DNA of 64,000 nucleotides from Balneolaceae bacterium. GTDB taxonomy: Bacteria > Bacteroidota > Rhodothermia > Balneolales > Balneolaceae. Of this stretch, positions 43,438 through 52,852 are shown one piece after another; position 1 is the stretch's first letter, and each line of letters begins with the position of its first letter. The stretch covers positions 1-64,000 of the forward strand of contig REDS01000119.1 of assembly GCA_007693395.1 (NCBI GenBank). Direction: 5' to 3'. The notes beneath the pieces were generated by a model that made no database searches, had not been told where the DNA came from, and worked only from the letters and a program-made list of their open reading frames with translations. Position numbers and translations under genes: made by a program.

Positions 43438-44730
43438 TTATTTGTCAGCTTCTCCCAACACGGGATCTAATCCACCAATAATTACCACTGTATCTGCTAC
43501 CATTTCACCGTCAAGTACGTTTTCGAGTACCTGCAAATTTGTGAATGATGGCGCATTGATTTTTAATCGCCAGGGATGGCCGGTGCCATCGCTCTGGATG
43601 TAATATCCAAGCTCGCCTTTGGGTGATTCTACCGCATGATAACTTTCTGCACCTTCAGGTGGGCAGATACCGGTATCGGTCATCATGAAGTCGTGAATCA
43701 TTCCTTCCATTGAGTAATAAACCTCATCTTTAGAAGGATAAGACTGTTTAGCGTTGTCCGTTCGGACAGGGCCTTTTGGCAGTTTTTCGAGACACTGTTT
43801 AATGATTTTGATGCTTTCTCCCATCTCTTCCATTCTCACATAATATCGTGCAAGATTATCACCTTCAAGGCGGGTGGGAATATTGAAATCTACCTCATTA
43901 TAGCGGGCATAAGGGGATAGTTTTCTAATATCAAGCGCATATCCACAGGCCCGAAGAACCGGGCCGGTAGCACCAATTTTTAGAGCATCTTCAGTTTTAA
44001 GAACACCTGTAGCTTCATTTCTGTCGAAGAAAATACGGTTTCTGTCGAGCAGTTTGTGATAATCCCGCAGTTCATTCGGGAAGGTATTTATAAACTCTTT
44101 GATATAGGCTGTAGCTTCATCTGTAAGGTCATTAGCAACGCCACCGATACGGCTGTGCGAAATTGTGAACCTGTGTCCGCCTATGCGGTCCATGATGTCG
44201 TAGATTTTTTCGCGTTCTTTGAATGTCCAAATAAAGAACGATATAGCACCTGCATCCATCACCATGGTTCCAAGCCACAATAAGTGAGAGGAGATTCTTG
44301 CAAGCTCACATCCAATCATTCGGATATAATGAGCACGTTCAGGTACTTCAACAGAAGCAATTTTCTCAACTGCGGTACAGAGAGCTACGTTGTTGCTGTA
44401 AGGGGATAGGTAATCCATGCGGTCTGTGTAGGGCATGAACTCCTGATACGTTTTATTCTCAGCAATTTTTTCTACACCTCTGTGAAGGTAACCGATATCA
44501 AGTTTGTTTTTTTCGATTGTTTCACCGTCAAGCTGAAGTACAAGACGCAACACACCGTGAGTTGCGGGGTGCTGAGGGCCCATATTAAGAATCATCTTGG
44601 TTGTAAGCGGATCACCTTCATCAAGCTCCTCAATAGAGGTGTGCTTATCTTCAAGGCTTTGGTATAGCTTTTTTTGATGCTCCTTAAAGAACGTAGAATT
44701 TACTTTACTCTGGATATCTGAAAGTTTCAT
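43438..44730 (-). CDS. nuoD: NADH-quinone oxidoreductase subunit D
   Basis: 430 aa, the 49-kDa subunit related to [NiFe]-hydrogenase large subunits. MILNMGPQHPATHGVLRLVL at the N-terminus, RGVEKIAENKTYQEFMPYTD, ARISSHLLWLG, VIIGGLDPVLGEADK at the C-terminus. It forms the quinone-binding pocket with NuoB. It is separate from nuoC here (they are fused in E. coli). Confidence 0.96.
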   Translation of the reverse strand: MKLSDIQSKVNSTFFKEHQKKLYQSLEDKHTSIEELDEGDPLTTKMILNMGPQHPATHGVLRLVLQLDGETIEKNKLDIGYLHRGVEKIAENKTYQEFMPYTDRMDYLSPYSNNVALCTAVEKIASVEVPERAHYIRMIGCELARISSHLLWLGTMVMDAGAISFFIWTFKEREKIYDIMDRIGGHRFTISHSRIGGVANDLTDEATAYIKEFINTFPNELRDYHKLLDRNRIFFDRNEATGVLKTEDALKIGATGPVLRACGYALDIRKLSPYARYNEVDFNIPTRLEGDNLARYYVRMEEMGESIKIIKQCLEKLPKGPVRTDNAKQSYPSKDEVYYSMEGMIHDFMMTDTGICPPEGAESYHAVESPKGELGYYIQSDGTGHPWRLKINAPSFTNLQVLENVLDGEMVADTVVIIGGLDPVLGEADK

Positions 44731-44739
44731 AAGCTCTGT

Positions 44740-45255
44740 TTACTGATCGTTATCCGGTGTGGTGCTTGGTAACTCTATAGAACCGGGTATACCGAGCAGT
44801 GGAAATTCTTTTCTTAGCGGGAAATATTGAAAATCTTCCGGCAAGAAAATCCGTCTCAGGTCCGGGTGATTGTTGAAGAACACGCCAAACATATCATAAA
44901 CTTCACGCTCATTCCATCCGGCAGCAGGCCATACAGATGTGACAGAATCAACAACGGGATCTTCTTCTTCACATCTAACCTTCACAAAAACTCTGGCACC
45001 TGTTTTCAGGGAGAGTAAGTTGTAAACAACTTCAAACCTCTCTTCTGATGTGTAGCGATCAATCCCAAAAATATCGCTGAGATACACGTAATGTTGTTTA
45101 TCTCTCAGATAGGTAGCGATTTCAACGATTGCATCTGCCTCTACACGGATAAACGTATCGCCGGTTGATTGATAAACCTCAATTACTTTATCAGAGAAAT
45201 TTTCTGTTAATCCGTCAACAGTATTTTGTAATGGGTCTGAAAGTTGTAGGCTCAT
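44740..45255 (-). CDS. nuoC: NADH-quinone oxidoreductase subunit C
   Basis: 171 aa, the 30-kDa subunit. The conserved block is ERFEVVYNLLSLKTGARVFV, then VWPAAGWNEREVYDMFGVFF and HPDLRRIFLPEDF with FPLRKEFPL. It supports NuoD. nuoB ends 3 bases upstream. Confidence 0.95.
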   Translation of the reverse strand: MSLQLSDPLQNTVDGLTENFSDKVIEVYQSTGDTFIRVEADAIVEIATYLRDKQHYVYLSDIFGIDRYTSEERFEVVYNLLSLKTGARVFVKVRCEEEDPVVDSVTSVWPAAGWNEREVYDMFGVFFNNHPDLRRIFLPEDFQYFPLRKEFPLLGIPGSIELPSTTPDNDQ

Positions 45256-45258
45256 AAT

Positions 45259-45741
45259 CTAAGTATCAAGCAGTACAGAGTGTTCAGCTTTAATTTTGTC
45301 CTGAATTTTCATAAGTGCATGGATTACAGCATCGGGGCGGGGTGGACAGCCTGATATATAGGCATCTACCGGTAAAAAGTTATCTGCTCCCTGTACCACG
45401 CCATAGCAGCGGTGCATGCCACCGGTTGAAGCGCAAGCCCCCATTGCAATACACCACTTTGGATCGGGCATCTGATCCCATATTCTGCGAATAGCATGCG
45501 ACATTTTATACGTACACCAACCGGCCACAATCATCACATCAGCCTGCCGGGGTGAAAATCTCATTACTTCAGAACCAAATCGTGAAACATCATATCTTGG
45601 ACCTGCAAATGCCATCATTTCGATAGCGCAACATGCTAAACCCATAGGCATTGGCCACGCTGCGTTTGAGCGGGCCCAGTTTACCAGAGTGTCCATTCTT
45701 GTTGTGAGGTAACCTTTACCTAAAGCACTTTCTAAACCCAT
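45259..45741 (-). CDS. nuoB: NADH-quinone oxidoreductase subunit B
   Basis: 160 aa. The N2 4Fe-4S ligands are the adjacent cysteines in [10 protein letters not shown], one in [10 protein letters not shown] and one in [10 protein letters not shown]. It passes electrons from the Fe-S wire to quinone. Adjacent to nuoA with 2 bases between them. Confidence 0.97.
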   Translation of the reverse strand: MGLESALGKGYLTTRMDTLVNWARSNAAWPMPMGLACCAIEMMAFAGPRYDVSRFGSEVMRFSPRQADVMIVAGWCTYKMSHAIRRIWDQMPDPKWCIAMGACASTGGMHRCYGVVQGADNFLPVDAYISGCPPRPDAVIHALMKIQDKIKAEHSVLLDT

Positions 45742-45743
45742 AA

Positions 45744-46133
45744 TTACTTCGTTATAGCCTCATATTTTAATTTTTTTAAATCCCAATCCAGGGTACCCTT
45801 TTTCAGTGTATAAATTAGTCCGATAAAGAGTATTACAATAAATACAACCATGGCAATAAACGTTCCGGTTCCGTGCTCCATAAAGCGTACTGCCCAGGGG
45901 TATATAAACACAACTTCGAGGTCGAAAACAATGAATTCCATAGCAACCAGATAGAAGGCAATAGAATAGCGATCTTTGGCTTCTCCTACAGGGTCCATAC
46001 CGCTTTCGTATGGCTGGAGTTTGGTTTTGTTAGGGCGATAGGGCCCGAGTATCCTTGAAAGAGACATCAACACGATACCAAGTACTAATGCGATGCCAAG
46101 TAAAACGAATATTGGAATGTATTGTTCGAGCAT
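45744..46133 (-). CDS. nuoA: NADH-quinone oxidoreductase subunit A
   Basis: 129 aa with three membrane helices. [40 protein letters not shown] are the family motifs. It is the first gene of the operon and links the hydrophilic arm to the membrane arm. The operon promoter should lie in 46134-46329. Confidence 0.95.
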   Translation of the reverse strand: MLEQYIPIFVLLGIALVLGIVLMSLSRILGPYRPNKTKLQPYESGMDPVGEAKDRYSIAFYLVAMEFIVFDLEVVFIYPWAVRFMEHGTGTFIAMVVFIVILFIGLIYTLKKGTLDWDLKKLKYEAITK

Positions 46134-46329
46134 AAATCTTGTCGGTTCTGAATTCCGCTTAAATTACCGCCAGATGCATCTAATGTCAATCTGTATGAGG
46201 GGTAGAAGATAGCAGTTATTGAGCGCAAAGTAGAACTGTTTTTTTAAAAAAAGGTAAGATTCTCAGCTTCATCGATTAGAAAGGTATTGTGCATACCGAT
46301 CAAAAAATATTCAGGAGTGATTATTGCAG

Positions 46330-46364
46330 AAAAAAATCTGCCGAAGCCTGCTAACCTTCGGCAG
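46330..46364 (-). terminator. Rho-independent terminator of the PBP1A gene
   Basis: On the minus strand, CTGCCGAAG and CTTCGGCAG form a perfect 9-base stem (46338-46346 with 46356-46364) with a 9-base loop, followed by seven T (46330-46336 read on the minus strand). It is 13 bases after the PBP stop. Confidence 0.9.
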
Positions 46365-46376
46365 AGGATCAAAAAT

Positions 46377-48686
46377 TTACCAGCCAATGCGGCCACGGCG
46401 CGAATCCTGATCGGCACCGTTTGCAGGCTCTTCAGGCATTACAAATCCGGGGGGAGGAGTGAAGCCTTCGGTACTCCATGGCGCGTCAGGGTCGGCTGTA
46501 ACATTGTTGATGAATGTACCAACTATCGGCAGTGCCGTTCTTGCTCCCTGGCCAATGCTTGTTGGGCTGTTGGTTGGGAAACGAATTCGCCGGTCTTCAC
46601 CTCCAACCCACGATCCCATTACAATATGAGGCATCATGGCAACAAACCAGTTGTCGGCACTGTTCTGGGTGGTTCCGGTTTTACCGGCAACATCTTGTTG
46701 AACATTGTATACGTTTCTCAGCCGAACACCTGTACCGTGGTATCCATCACCCCCGCGAACAACACCTCGCATCATATCAAGCATCATATAGGCTGTTTCG
46801 GGGCTTATTGCTTCCTGGCTGTATTCGGGGAAATATTCAACCAATACATTTCCTTCTTTATCTTCAATTCGTGTGATGGCAATCGGATCGATATGAACAC
46901 CCTGGTTTACAAACGTTGTGTAGGCGCTAACAAGTTCAAGAAGTGTAACTTCTGCTGTTCCCAGTGCTATGGATGGAAATACTTGTGATTGCCCGATATT
47001 AATGCCCAGATTAACCGCCATATTCTGAATCATGTGGGCTGCTGGCTGCAAATCGGCGGTTCGGTTGGTTCCCGGTGCACCGGCAATTTCAGGCAGCAGG
47101 CGCACCGTTACATTGTTTAAACTTCTTGCGAGTGCTTCGCGCAGGGGTACCATCTCAGGGCCGGCGGGTATAGAGCGGTCTTTAGGGTTCCACATGCGTC
47201 CGCTCGGCTCAAGAAAGCTAACTGGATATTTGGAAAATCTGTGATGAGGCATGTAACCATTATCAATTGCAACGGCATAAACAAATGGTTTAAATGTTGA
47301 ACCGGCCTGCCGCCTTGATTGATGTACATGATCGAACTGCTGCGTGCCATAATCTGCACCGCCAACCCAGGCGAGTATGTGCCCGTTGTTGGGGTCAATT
47401 GCGGTAAAACTGGCCTGAAGCTTTGTTCTTGCCCGCTTTAGTGAGTCGACAAATGCTTCATCTGCCATCAGGTTTTGAAAAACTACAGACTCCTGATTGG
47501 TTTCGAATTTGGCAAAACCGTTTCTATAACGGTCTGTTTCGCGAATATAATCTCGCAAGAATTGGGGATACTGTTCCCAAAGCCGGTCCATGTAATTGCC
47601 GCCGGGAGAGGTCCACTCACGCTCAAACCTGGGTTGAAATTCACTGAGCCTGTCGAGCACGGCACGTTCTGCATGACGCTGTAAGCGGGAATCGATAGTT
47701 GTGTAGATAACCAGACCATCGGAATAGAGGTCATATCCGTTTTCTTCAACCCAGCCGCGCACTTGCTGGCGAACATATTCACCAAAATAGCGGCTCTCAC
47801 GCCCCGCACGCGATGGCGGGTGATAATTTAAAACAAGCTCTTCTTCACGCAAATTCTGAAACATCTCGGATGTGATAAAACCATGCCGCTCCATCAGCGA
47901 GAGTACTACATTACGGCGCAGGGTTGCTCTTTCATTGAAAAATCTCGGGTTGAACGCGTACACAGCGCGAAGTTGTCCAATTAATGTGGCTGCTTCGAGA
48001 ACAGTAAGGTCGCTGGCGGGTTTGCCAAAATGTGTTCGGGATGCCGATTCAATTCCAAAAGCGCTGTTACTGAACTCCACAGTGTTCAGGTACATCTCAA
48101 TAATTTCACGCTTGGTGTAATTATTTTCGATCTGAACAGCTGTAATCATTTCGCGCAACTTTCGGGTTACAGACACATCAAACCCAATATTTCTATAAAG
48201 ATTTCTGGCAAGCTGCTGGCTGATGGTTGAGCCACCCTGAAAACGCTGCTGAATCCAGTAGTATGGTAGCCTCATAAGGCTTTGAGAGTCTACCCCCCAG
48301 TGATTGAAAAACCGATGGTCTTCAGTAGCGATTAATGCATTAATGGCATTAGGGGAGATATTGTCAATGGAAACGTACGTTCTATTTTCGATGAAATAGC
48401 GATCCAGAACCACACCATCGCGGCTGCGCACCTCTGATGCAATGGCTGTTCTCGGGTTTTCAAGCTCTTGAATGGAAGGCAAACCCTGGTAGAGATAAAT
48501 TACATACCCGCCAATGAAAGCAAGTATGACCGCAGCGGTGATTGATAATGTTACCCAAAATCGCTTCTTTTTATAGTATGGGCGTTCATTGGCAGATTTT
48601 CTCTGTGAAACTACCTGCTTACGATATGCAGCATCGTTAAAGTAGCGTTCCATATCTACATTATTGTTTGATGGATCCTTACTCAT
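46377..48686 (-). CDS. mrcA: Penicillin-binding protein 1A, bifunctional
   Basis: 769 aa. A cytoplasmic basic tail, one TM helix at about 46-68 (FWVTLSITAAVILAFIGGYV), a GT51 glycosyltransferase domain (ATEDHRFFNHWG, FQGGSTISQQLARNL, KREIIEMYLNTVEF) and a transpeptidase domain with SxxK in RQAGSTFKPF, SxN in ARSLNNVTVRL and KTGT in GKTGTTQNS. It polymerises and cross-links peptidoglycan on the outer face of the inner membrane. The C-terminus is short and ends PANGADQDSRRGRIGW. lpxH is 19 bases upstream of its start. Confidence 0.95.
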   Translation of the reverse strand: MSKDPSNNNVDMERYFNDAAYRKQVVSQRKSANERPYYKKKRFWVTLSITAAVILAFIGGYVIYLYQGLPSIQELENPRTAIASEVRSRDGVVLDRYFIENRTYVSIDNISPNAINALIATEDHRFFNHWGVDSQSLMRLPYYWIQQRFQGGSTISQQLARNLYRNIGFDVSVTRKLREMITAVQIENNYTKREIIEMYLNTVEFSNSAFGIESASRTHFGKPASDLTVLEAATLIGQLRAVYAFNPRFFNERATLRRNVVLSLMERHGFITSEMFQNLREEELVLNYHPPSRAGRESRYFGEYVRQQVRGWVEENGYDLYSDGLVIYTTIDSRLQRHAERAVLDRLSEFQPRFEREWTSPGGNYMDRLWEQYPQFLRDYIRETDRYRNGFAKFETNQESVVFQNLMADEAFVDSLKRARTKLQASFTAIDPNNGHILAWVGGADYGTQQFDHVHQSRRQAGSTFKPFVYAVAIDNGYMPHHRFSKYPVSFLEPSGRMWNPKDRSIPAGPEMVPLREALARSLNNVTVRLLPEIAGAPGTNRTADLQPAAHMIQNMAVNLGINIGQSQVFPSIALGTAEVTLLELVSAYTTFVNQGVHIDPIAITRIEDKEGNVLVEYFPEYSQEAISPETAYMMLDMMRGVVRGGDGYHGTGVRLRNVYNVQQDVAGKTGTTQNSADNWFVAMMPHIVMGSWVGGEDRRIRFPTNSPTSIGQGARTALPIVGTFINNVTADPDAPWSTEGFTPPPGFVMPEEPANGADQDSRRGRIGW

Positions 48687-48705
48687 GCCTTATTTAATAT
48701 TGATT

Positions 48706-49449
48706 TTAGTCTGCAAATGGTGATAATTGTTTTCTCTCGCTGTTCCATATAACGATTTCGAACGTATTATTGGTATAAAAAGCCAGCGTACCAAAATGGT
48801 GATATGCACCGGGGTTTATATACAAACCACCAGCAAAAGTTTCAATTCTTGGAACGTGATCATGGCCGGTTATAACTACATTAAACTCACTTTGATCAAG
48901 AAATTTTTCTGCCCACTCCGATAGTCTGTTAGGTATCATCTCCTCATCGCGGGTAAATTCAGAAAAGTTTTTCATAAAATGGTTGCCTGCCTCACCACTG
49001 AGAATATACTGAAATAGATCAACAAACCATGGTTTGCGGATCATACTGTTCAGTAATGGTCGGGGTATATTAAATTCCGGATTAGTTAAACCATCACCAT
49101 GGAAAAGCAGGATGTTTTTTCCGCCAAGTTTTAATGTAGAATACTCTTGTTCTGTGCGGAAGCCTGAATCGTTAAAGTGTCCACGTGTCCAAAAGTCGTG
49201 GTTTCCTGTTATGAACAGCGAATTGAACGTTCTATTGTACTCTTTAAAACGTGCAAGCAATCTCTTTCCGAGCGGAGGGGTATAATTTTTGTACTCCATC
49301 CAGTAATCAAACAGATCGCCCAGAAGGTGAATCTGAATGCTGTTGGTTTCGCAATAATCAATCAGATGGATTAGTGATTTTTCAAGCCGTTTGTTTTTCT
49401 CTTCGCGAAATGCGCCAAGGTGTACATCAGCTAAAAAAATATGCTGCAT
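48706..49449 (-). CDS. lpxH: UDP-2,3-diacylglucosamine diphosphatase-like phosphoesterase
   Basis: 247 aa calcineurin-like metallophosphatase. Metal motifs DVHLGAF, GDLFDYWMEY, GNHDFW, FHGDGL and GHDHVP are in the usual order. The LpxH family cleaves UDP-2,3-diacylglucosamine in lipid A synthesis on the inner face of the membrane. The D-x-H, GDLFD-x-W and GNHD set agrees with LpxH rather than a generic phosphatase, so the organism is probably LPS-bearing. A related Bacteroidota phosphoesterase paralogue is the alternative. Confidence 0.82.
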   Translation of the reverse strand: MQHIFLADVHLGAFREEKNKRLEKSLIHLIDYCETNSIQIHLLGDLFDYWMEYKNYTPPLGKRLLARFKEYNRTFNSLFITGNHDFWTRGHFNDSGFRTEQEYSTLKLGGKNILLFHGDGLTNPEFNIPRPLLNSMIRKPWFVDLFQYILSGEAGNHFMKNFSEFTRDEEMIPNRLSEWAEKFLDQSEFNVVITGHDHVPRIETFAGGLYINPGAYHHFGTLAFYTNNTFEIVIWNSERKQLSPFAD

Positions 49450-49455
49450 TCCTGA

Positions 49456-50454
49456 TTATTTGTTTCGGGTGATGATAAAGCGTATGAGATCCTCAAAGTC
49501 TTCAAAGCCACGTTTAACAGGCAGAGTGCGCAGAGTGGCTAAAGCATTTTCAGTGTATTCTACCATTTTCTTTTCTGCTGCCTCGAGACCGTTATACTCA
49601 TGTACAAATGCCACAATTTTGTTGATATCTTTGTTGGTTTTTTTCCGTTTTCTCATCAATCGGCGAATGTGCAGCTGCTTCGGCTTGGATGCGTTTTCGA
49701 GTGCGTAGATGAGGGGAAGGGTTACTTTTCTTTCCTTGATATCATTACGAGTGGGTTTACCGATATCATCCCGGCCGTAATCGAACAGGTCATCTTTAAT
49801 CTGGAACGCTATACCAATATCCAGCCCAACATTATGCATCGCTTCGGCGATATAGTCATCATCAGTAGCAGCTATAGCGCCGCACTGACAACAGGCTGCG
49901 ATAAGGCTTGCCGTTTTTTCAGAAATAATCTGGAAGTAGCGCTCTTCCGTCATATTAAAAAGGTTGGATGTTTTGAGCTGCCTTAATTCCCCTTCACTCA
50001 TTTTCTTAACTGCGTCAGACAGTACATGCAGCAGTTTATACTCTTTGTGTTCGAGTGCAATTAACAGGCCTTTGGATAGTAAAAAATCACCAAGCAGCAC
50101 TCCTGCCTTATTGCGCCAAATTTTGTTGATGCTTAAAAAGCCACGGCGTTTGTCTGCTTCATCCACCACGTCATCATGAATCAGAGTGGCAGTGTGGAGT
50201 AATTCAACCATGGTTGCAGCTATAAAACTGCGGTCATCAATATTCCCAAACATGCGTGCAGTCATAAATACAAATGTGGGCCTTATCTCTTTCCCTTTTT
50301 GCCGCAGTAAATATTGAATGATCTGATCGAGAAGAAAAACTTCACTGCTTATCTCATTTTTGAAAAATTTTCTGAATACAGCGAGGTCGTCTTTAACGGG
50401 AGCTGTTACTTCTGAGAGCGAATTTTTTTTCGATAAAATATCTGTAGTGCTCAA
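49456..50454 (-). CDS. Long-chain polyprenyl diphosphate synthase
   Basis: 332 aa trans-prenyltransferase. First Asp-rich motif LIHDDVVDEADKRRG, second QIKDDLFDYG, with TARMFG, LLGDFLLSKG, GEIRQLK-type GELRQLK in between. A small residue (Ala) five before the first Asp suggests long products (octaprenyl-like). Product length is inference. It probably makes the side chain of the quinone used by the Nuo complex. It is divergent from pfkA. Confidence 0.9.
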   Translation of the reverse strand: MSTTDILSKKNSLSEVTAPVKDDLAVFRKFFKNEISSEVFLLDQIIQYLLRQKGKEIRPTFVFMTARMFGNIDDRSFIAATMVELLHTATLIHDDVVDEADKRRGFLSINKIWRNKAGVLLGDFLLSKGLLIALEHKEYKLLHVLSDAVKKMSEGELRQLKTSNLFNMTEERYFQIISEKTASLIAACCQCGAIAATDDDYIAEAMHNVGLDIGIAFQIKDDLFDYGRDDIGKPTRNDIKERKVTLPLIYALENASKPKQLHIRRLMRKRKKTNKDINKIVAFVHEYNGLEAAEKKMVEYTENALATLRTLPVKRGFEDFEDLIRFIITRNK

Positions 50455-50528
50455 TTAAACCTCTTGCAGAGTACTTTTGGGTAGTTGGTTTAAGATGTGT
50501 TAATAATACAAATATTACTCATTAATAA

Positions 50529-50560
50529 TTTGCGCAATGCATACCTGATTTTTAGTTTAC
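50529..50560 (+). promoter_or_regulatory. Bacteroidota-type promoter for pfkA
   Basis: TTTG at 50529-50532 and TAGTTTAC at 50553-50560 are 20 bases apart, one mismatch from TAnnTTTG. Transcription from about 50566 supports the downstream TTG start at 50593 over the longer open frame from 50497. Confidence 0.55.
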
Positions 50561-50592
50561 GTAACACTAACCTATCAAAACATCATACACAT

Positions 50593-51537
50593 TTGAAACA
50601 TATAGCAGTTCTTACAAGTGGCGGAGACTCTCCCGGGATGAATGCCGCAATCAGGGCGGTGATCCGATCGGCTGAGCATTTTGAATTACAAATAGTTGGT
50701 GTAAGATTTGGCTTTAGGGGATTAATTAAGGGTGATTTTGTTCCATTTACTTCTTCTGATGCATCGGGAATAATACAGCGGGGAGGCACCATTTTGAAAT
50801 CGGCCCGCTCCGATGAATTTATGACTAAAGAGGGGCGGCAGAAAGCAGCAAATCAGCTTAAAGACAAAAAAATTGAAGCACTTGTTGTAATCGGAGGAGA
50901 CGGAACATTTCGAGGTGCAACTGTGCTTGCCAAAGAGCACGGAATTAAAGTTGTTGGAATACCCGGAACCATCGATAATGATCTGATTGGTAGCGATGAA
51001 ACCATCGGGTACGACACGGCACTGAATACGGCTATGGAAGCGATCGATAAAATCCGCGATACGGCGGACGCACATGAGCGCCTTTTTTTGATTGAAGTGA
51101 TGGGGCGCCATGCAGGTTTTGTAGCTCTGGAAACGGGGCTTGCAAGTGGAGCAGAACTAATCATACTGCCCGAATATAATCGGGATATTGATGAGATAAA
51201 ATCTTCACTAAAAGAGATTCTGAAAGTACACAGCCGCAGTACTCTGGTAATTGTAGCGGAAGGTGAGCAGACAGGAGGAGCAGTAAAATTAGGAGAACAA
51301 CTTGAACCCGAATTTAAGCAATATGACATGCGCGTTGCAATTTTAGGGCATATTCAGCGCGGTGGGGCACCCACTGCACGTGATCGTGTTCTCGCGAGCA
51401 GGTTGGGTTATGAGGCTGTAAACGCACTGCAAAATGGGTTGAGTGGTGTAATGGTGGGAGTAATTAACAATGTAGTAAAAATCACTCCGCTTGAAGAAAC
51501 ATTTGGAAAAAAAAAAAATAGATTTCGATCTTGTTGA
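50593..51537 (+). CDS. pfkA: ATP-dependent 6-phosphofructokinase, 3' end shifted by an A12 run
   Basis: 314 aa as written from a TTG at 50593, where the conserved KHIAVLTSGGDSPGMNAAIR begins; the frame is open to 50497 but those 32 residues are not PfkA-like. Motifs: GGDGTFRGA, GIPGTIDNDL, TAMEAIDKIRDTA, VMGRHAGFVALE, LGHIQRGGAPTARDR. It phosphorylates fructose-6-phosphate. After TPLEETFGKKK (51487-51519), twelve A push the frame to NRFRSC and a stop at 51535. With eleven A the reading would be IDFDLVELSKVLR ending at 51559, 321 aa, the family's normal length. pgi starts 3 bases later. Confidence 0.93.
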   Translation: MKHIAVLTSGGDSPGMNAAIRAVIRSAEHFELQIVGVRFGFRGLIKGDFVPFTSSDASGIIQRGGTILKSARSDEFMTKEGRQKAANQLKDKKIEALVVIGGDGTFRGATVLAKEHGIKVVGIPGTIDNDLIGSDETIGYDTALNTAMEAIDKIRDTADAHERLFLIEVMGRHAGFVALETGLASGAELIILPEYNRDIDEIKSSLKEILKVHSRSTLVIVAEGEQTGGAVKLGEQLEPEFKQYDMRVAILGHIQRGGAPTARDRVLASRLGYEAVNALQNGLSGVMVGVINNVVKITPLEETFGKKKNRFRSC

Positions 51538-51562
51538 ACTGTCAAAAGTATTACGATAAAAA

Positions 51563-52852
51563 ATGATAAAAACAGACATAAGCAGTGCAAAGAAGTTTCT
51601 TGACGAAGCTGAATTAAATGTTGCAAGGAAGAAAGCGGCAGAAGCTTTCAAAATAGTAAAAGAGAAAAGCGGCCCTGGCTGCGAGTGGTTAGGCTGGCGC
51701 CGCATTCTGGATACTCCAAATGATGCTGAGCTGGAAGAGATCTCATCACTTGCGGCTAAAATACGCCGGGATGCAGACATATTTATTGTTGCCGGTATTG
51801 GTGGATCTTACACCGGAGCTATGGCACTCATTAAAGCACTCACTCCTCAGTTTGGGCAAAAAGGACCTGAAATTATCTATGCCGGGCACCACATGAGCGG
51901 GCGATATCTTTCTGAATTGGTGAATTTTCTTGATCAACCAAAAGAAGATGGAAGTACAAAGCAGGTTTACCTGAATGTGATTTCAAAATCCGGAAGCACG
52001 CTCGAAACGGCACTGGCCTTCAGAACCCTGAGAAGCTGGATGCACAAAAAATATGATGATGCAAAGGATAGAATAATTGCAACAACAGGACCCGAAGGCG
52101 GGGTTTTGAATAATATCATCAAAGAAGAGGGGTACAAAAAATATATCATACCGGATGATGTTGGTGGGCGATTTTCTGTACTTACACCCGTTGGCCTCCT
52201 GCCGGTTTCTGTTGCAGGGATCGATATTCAAACTCTTTTTTATGGTGCTGTGTCAGAATTTGAGGAAAACGAAACGGATGCATCAGAAGTGATTGAATAT
52301 GCTGCTGCGCGTTACCTTTTCCACGAAAACGATTACGCAATAGATGTAATTGGTTCATTTGAACCCGAACTTCTTGGATTTACTGCATGGATTCAGCAGC
52401 TGATCGGAGAGAGTGAAGGGAAAGAAGGGAAAGGATTATTCCCAGCGTTAGCCGGCTACTCTACCGATTTGCACAGTGTAGGTCAATTAGTTCAGGAAGG
52501 ACGAAGAAACATTGTGGAAACACTTCTTGTAGTAGATAAATCTTTTTCAGACTTAAAGGTTACAAGCGAAAGCTCGGGAGATGTGGATGGGCTGGATTAT
52601 CTATCTGGAAAACCATTTCATGAAATTAACCGCAGCGCTCTTGATGGTACTGTGCAGGCTCATACAGAAGGTGGCGTTCCTGTAATAAAAATTCGTCTCG
52701 AAATGCTGAATACCCAACAGCTGGGACGGTTGATCTATTTTTATGAACTCTTTACAGCTGTTTATGTTTACATGCTGGGTGTAAACCCGTTTAATCAGCC
52801 GGGAGTTGAAGATTATAAAAAAGCCATGTATACACTTTTAGGAAAAGCTTAA
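51563..52852 (+). CDS. pgi: Glucose-6-phosphate isomerase
   Basis: 429 aa, the shorter bacterial form. FIVAGIGGSYTGAMALIKAL, VISKSGSTLETALAFR (sugar-phosphate SIS motif), GGRFSVLTPVGLLPVS, and a C-terminal active-site region with EFYTA-like YFYELFTAVYVYMLGVNPFNQPGVEDYK. It interconverts glucose-6-P and fructose-6-P. It lies between pfkA and the deoxynucleoside kinase with 1-3 base spacings, so it is one operon. Confidence 0.95.
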   Translation: MIKTDISSAKKFLDEAELNVARKKAAEAFKIVKEKSGPGCEWLGWRRILDTPNDAELEEISSLAAKIRRDADIFIVAGIGGSYTGAMALIKALTPQFGQKGPEIIYAGHHMSGRYLSELVNFLDQPKEDGSTKQVYLNVISKSGSTLETALAFRTLRSWMHKKYDDAKDRIIATTGPEGGVLNNIIKEEGYKKYIIPDDVGGRFSVLTPVGLLPVSVAGIDIQTLFYGAVSEFEENETDASEVIEYAAARYLFHENDYAIDVIGSFEPELLGFTAWIQQLIGESEGKEGKGLFPALAGYSTDLHSVGQLVQEGRRNIVETLLVVDKSFSDLKVTSESSGDVDGLDYLSGKPFHEINRSALDGTVQAHTEGGVPVIKIRLEMLNTQQLGRLIYFYELFTAVYVYMLGVNPFNQPGVEDYKKAMYTLLGKA

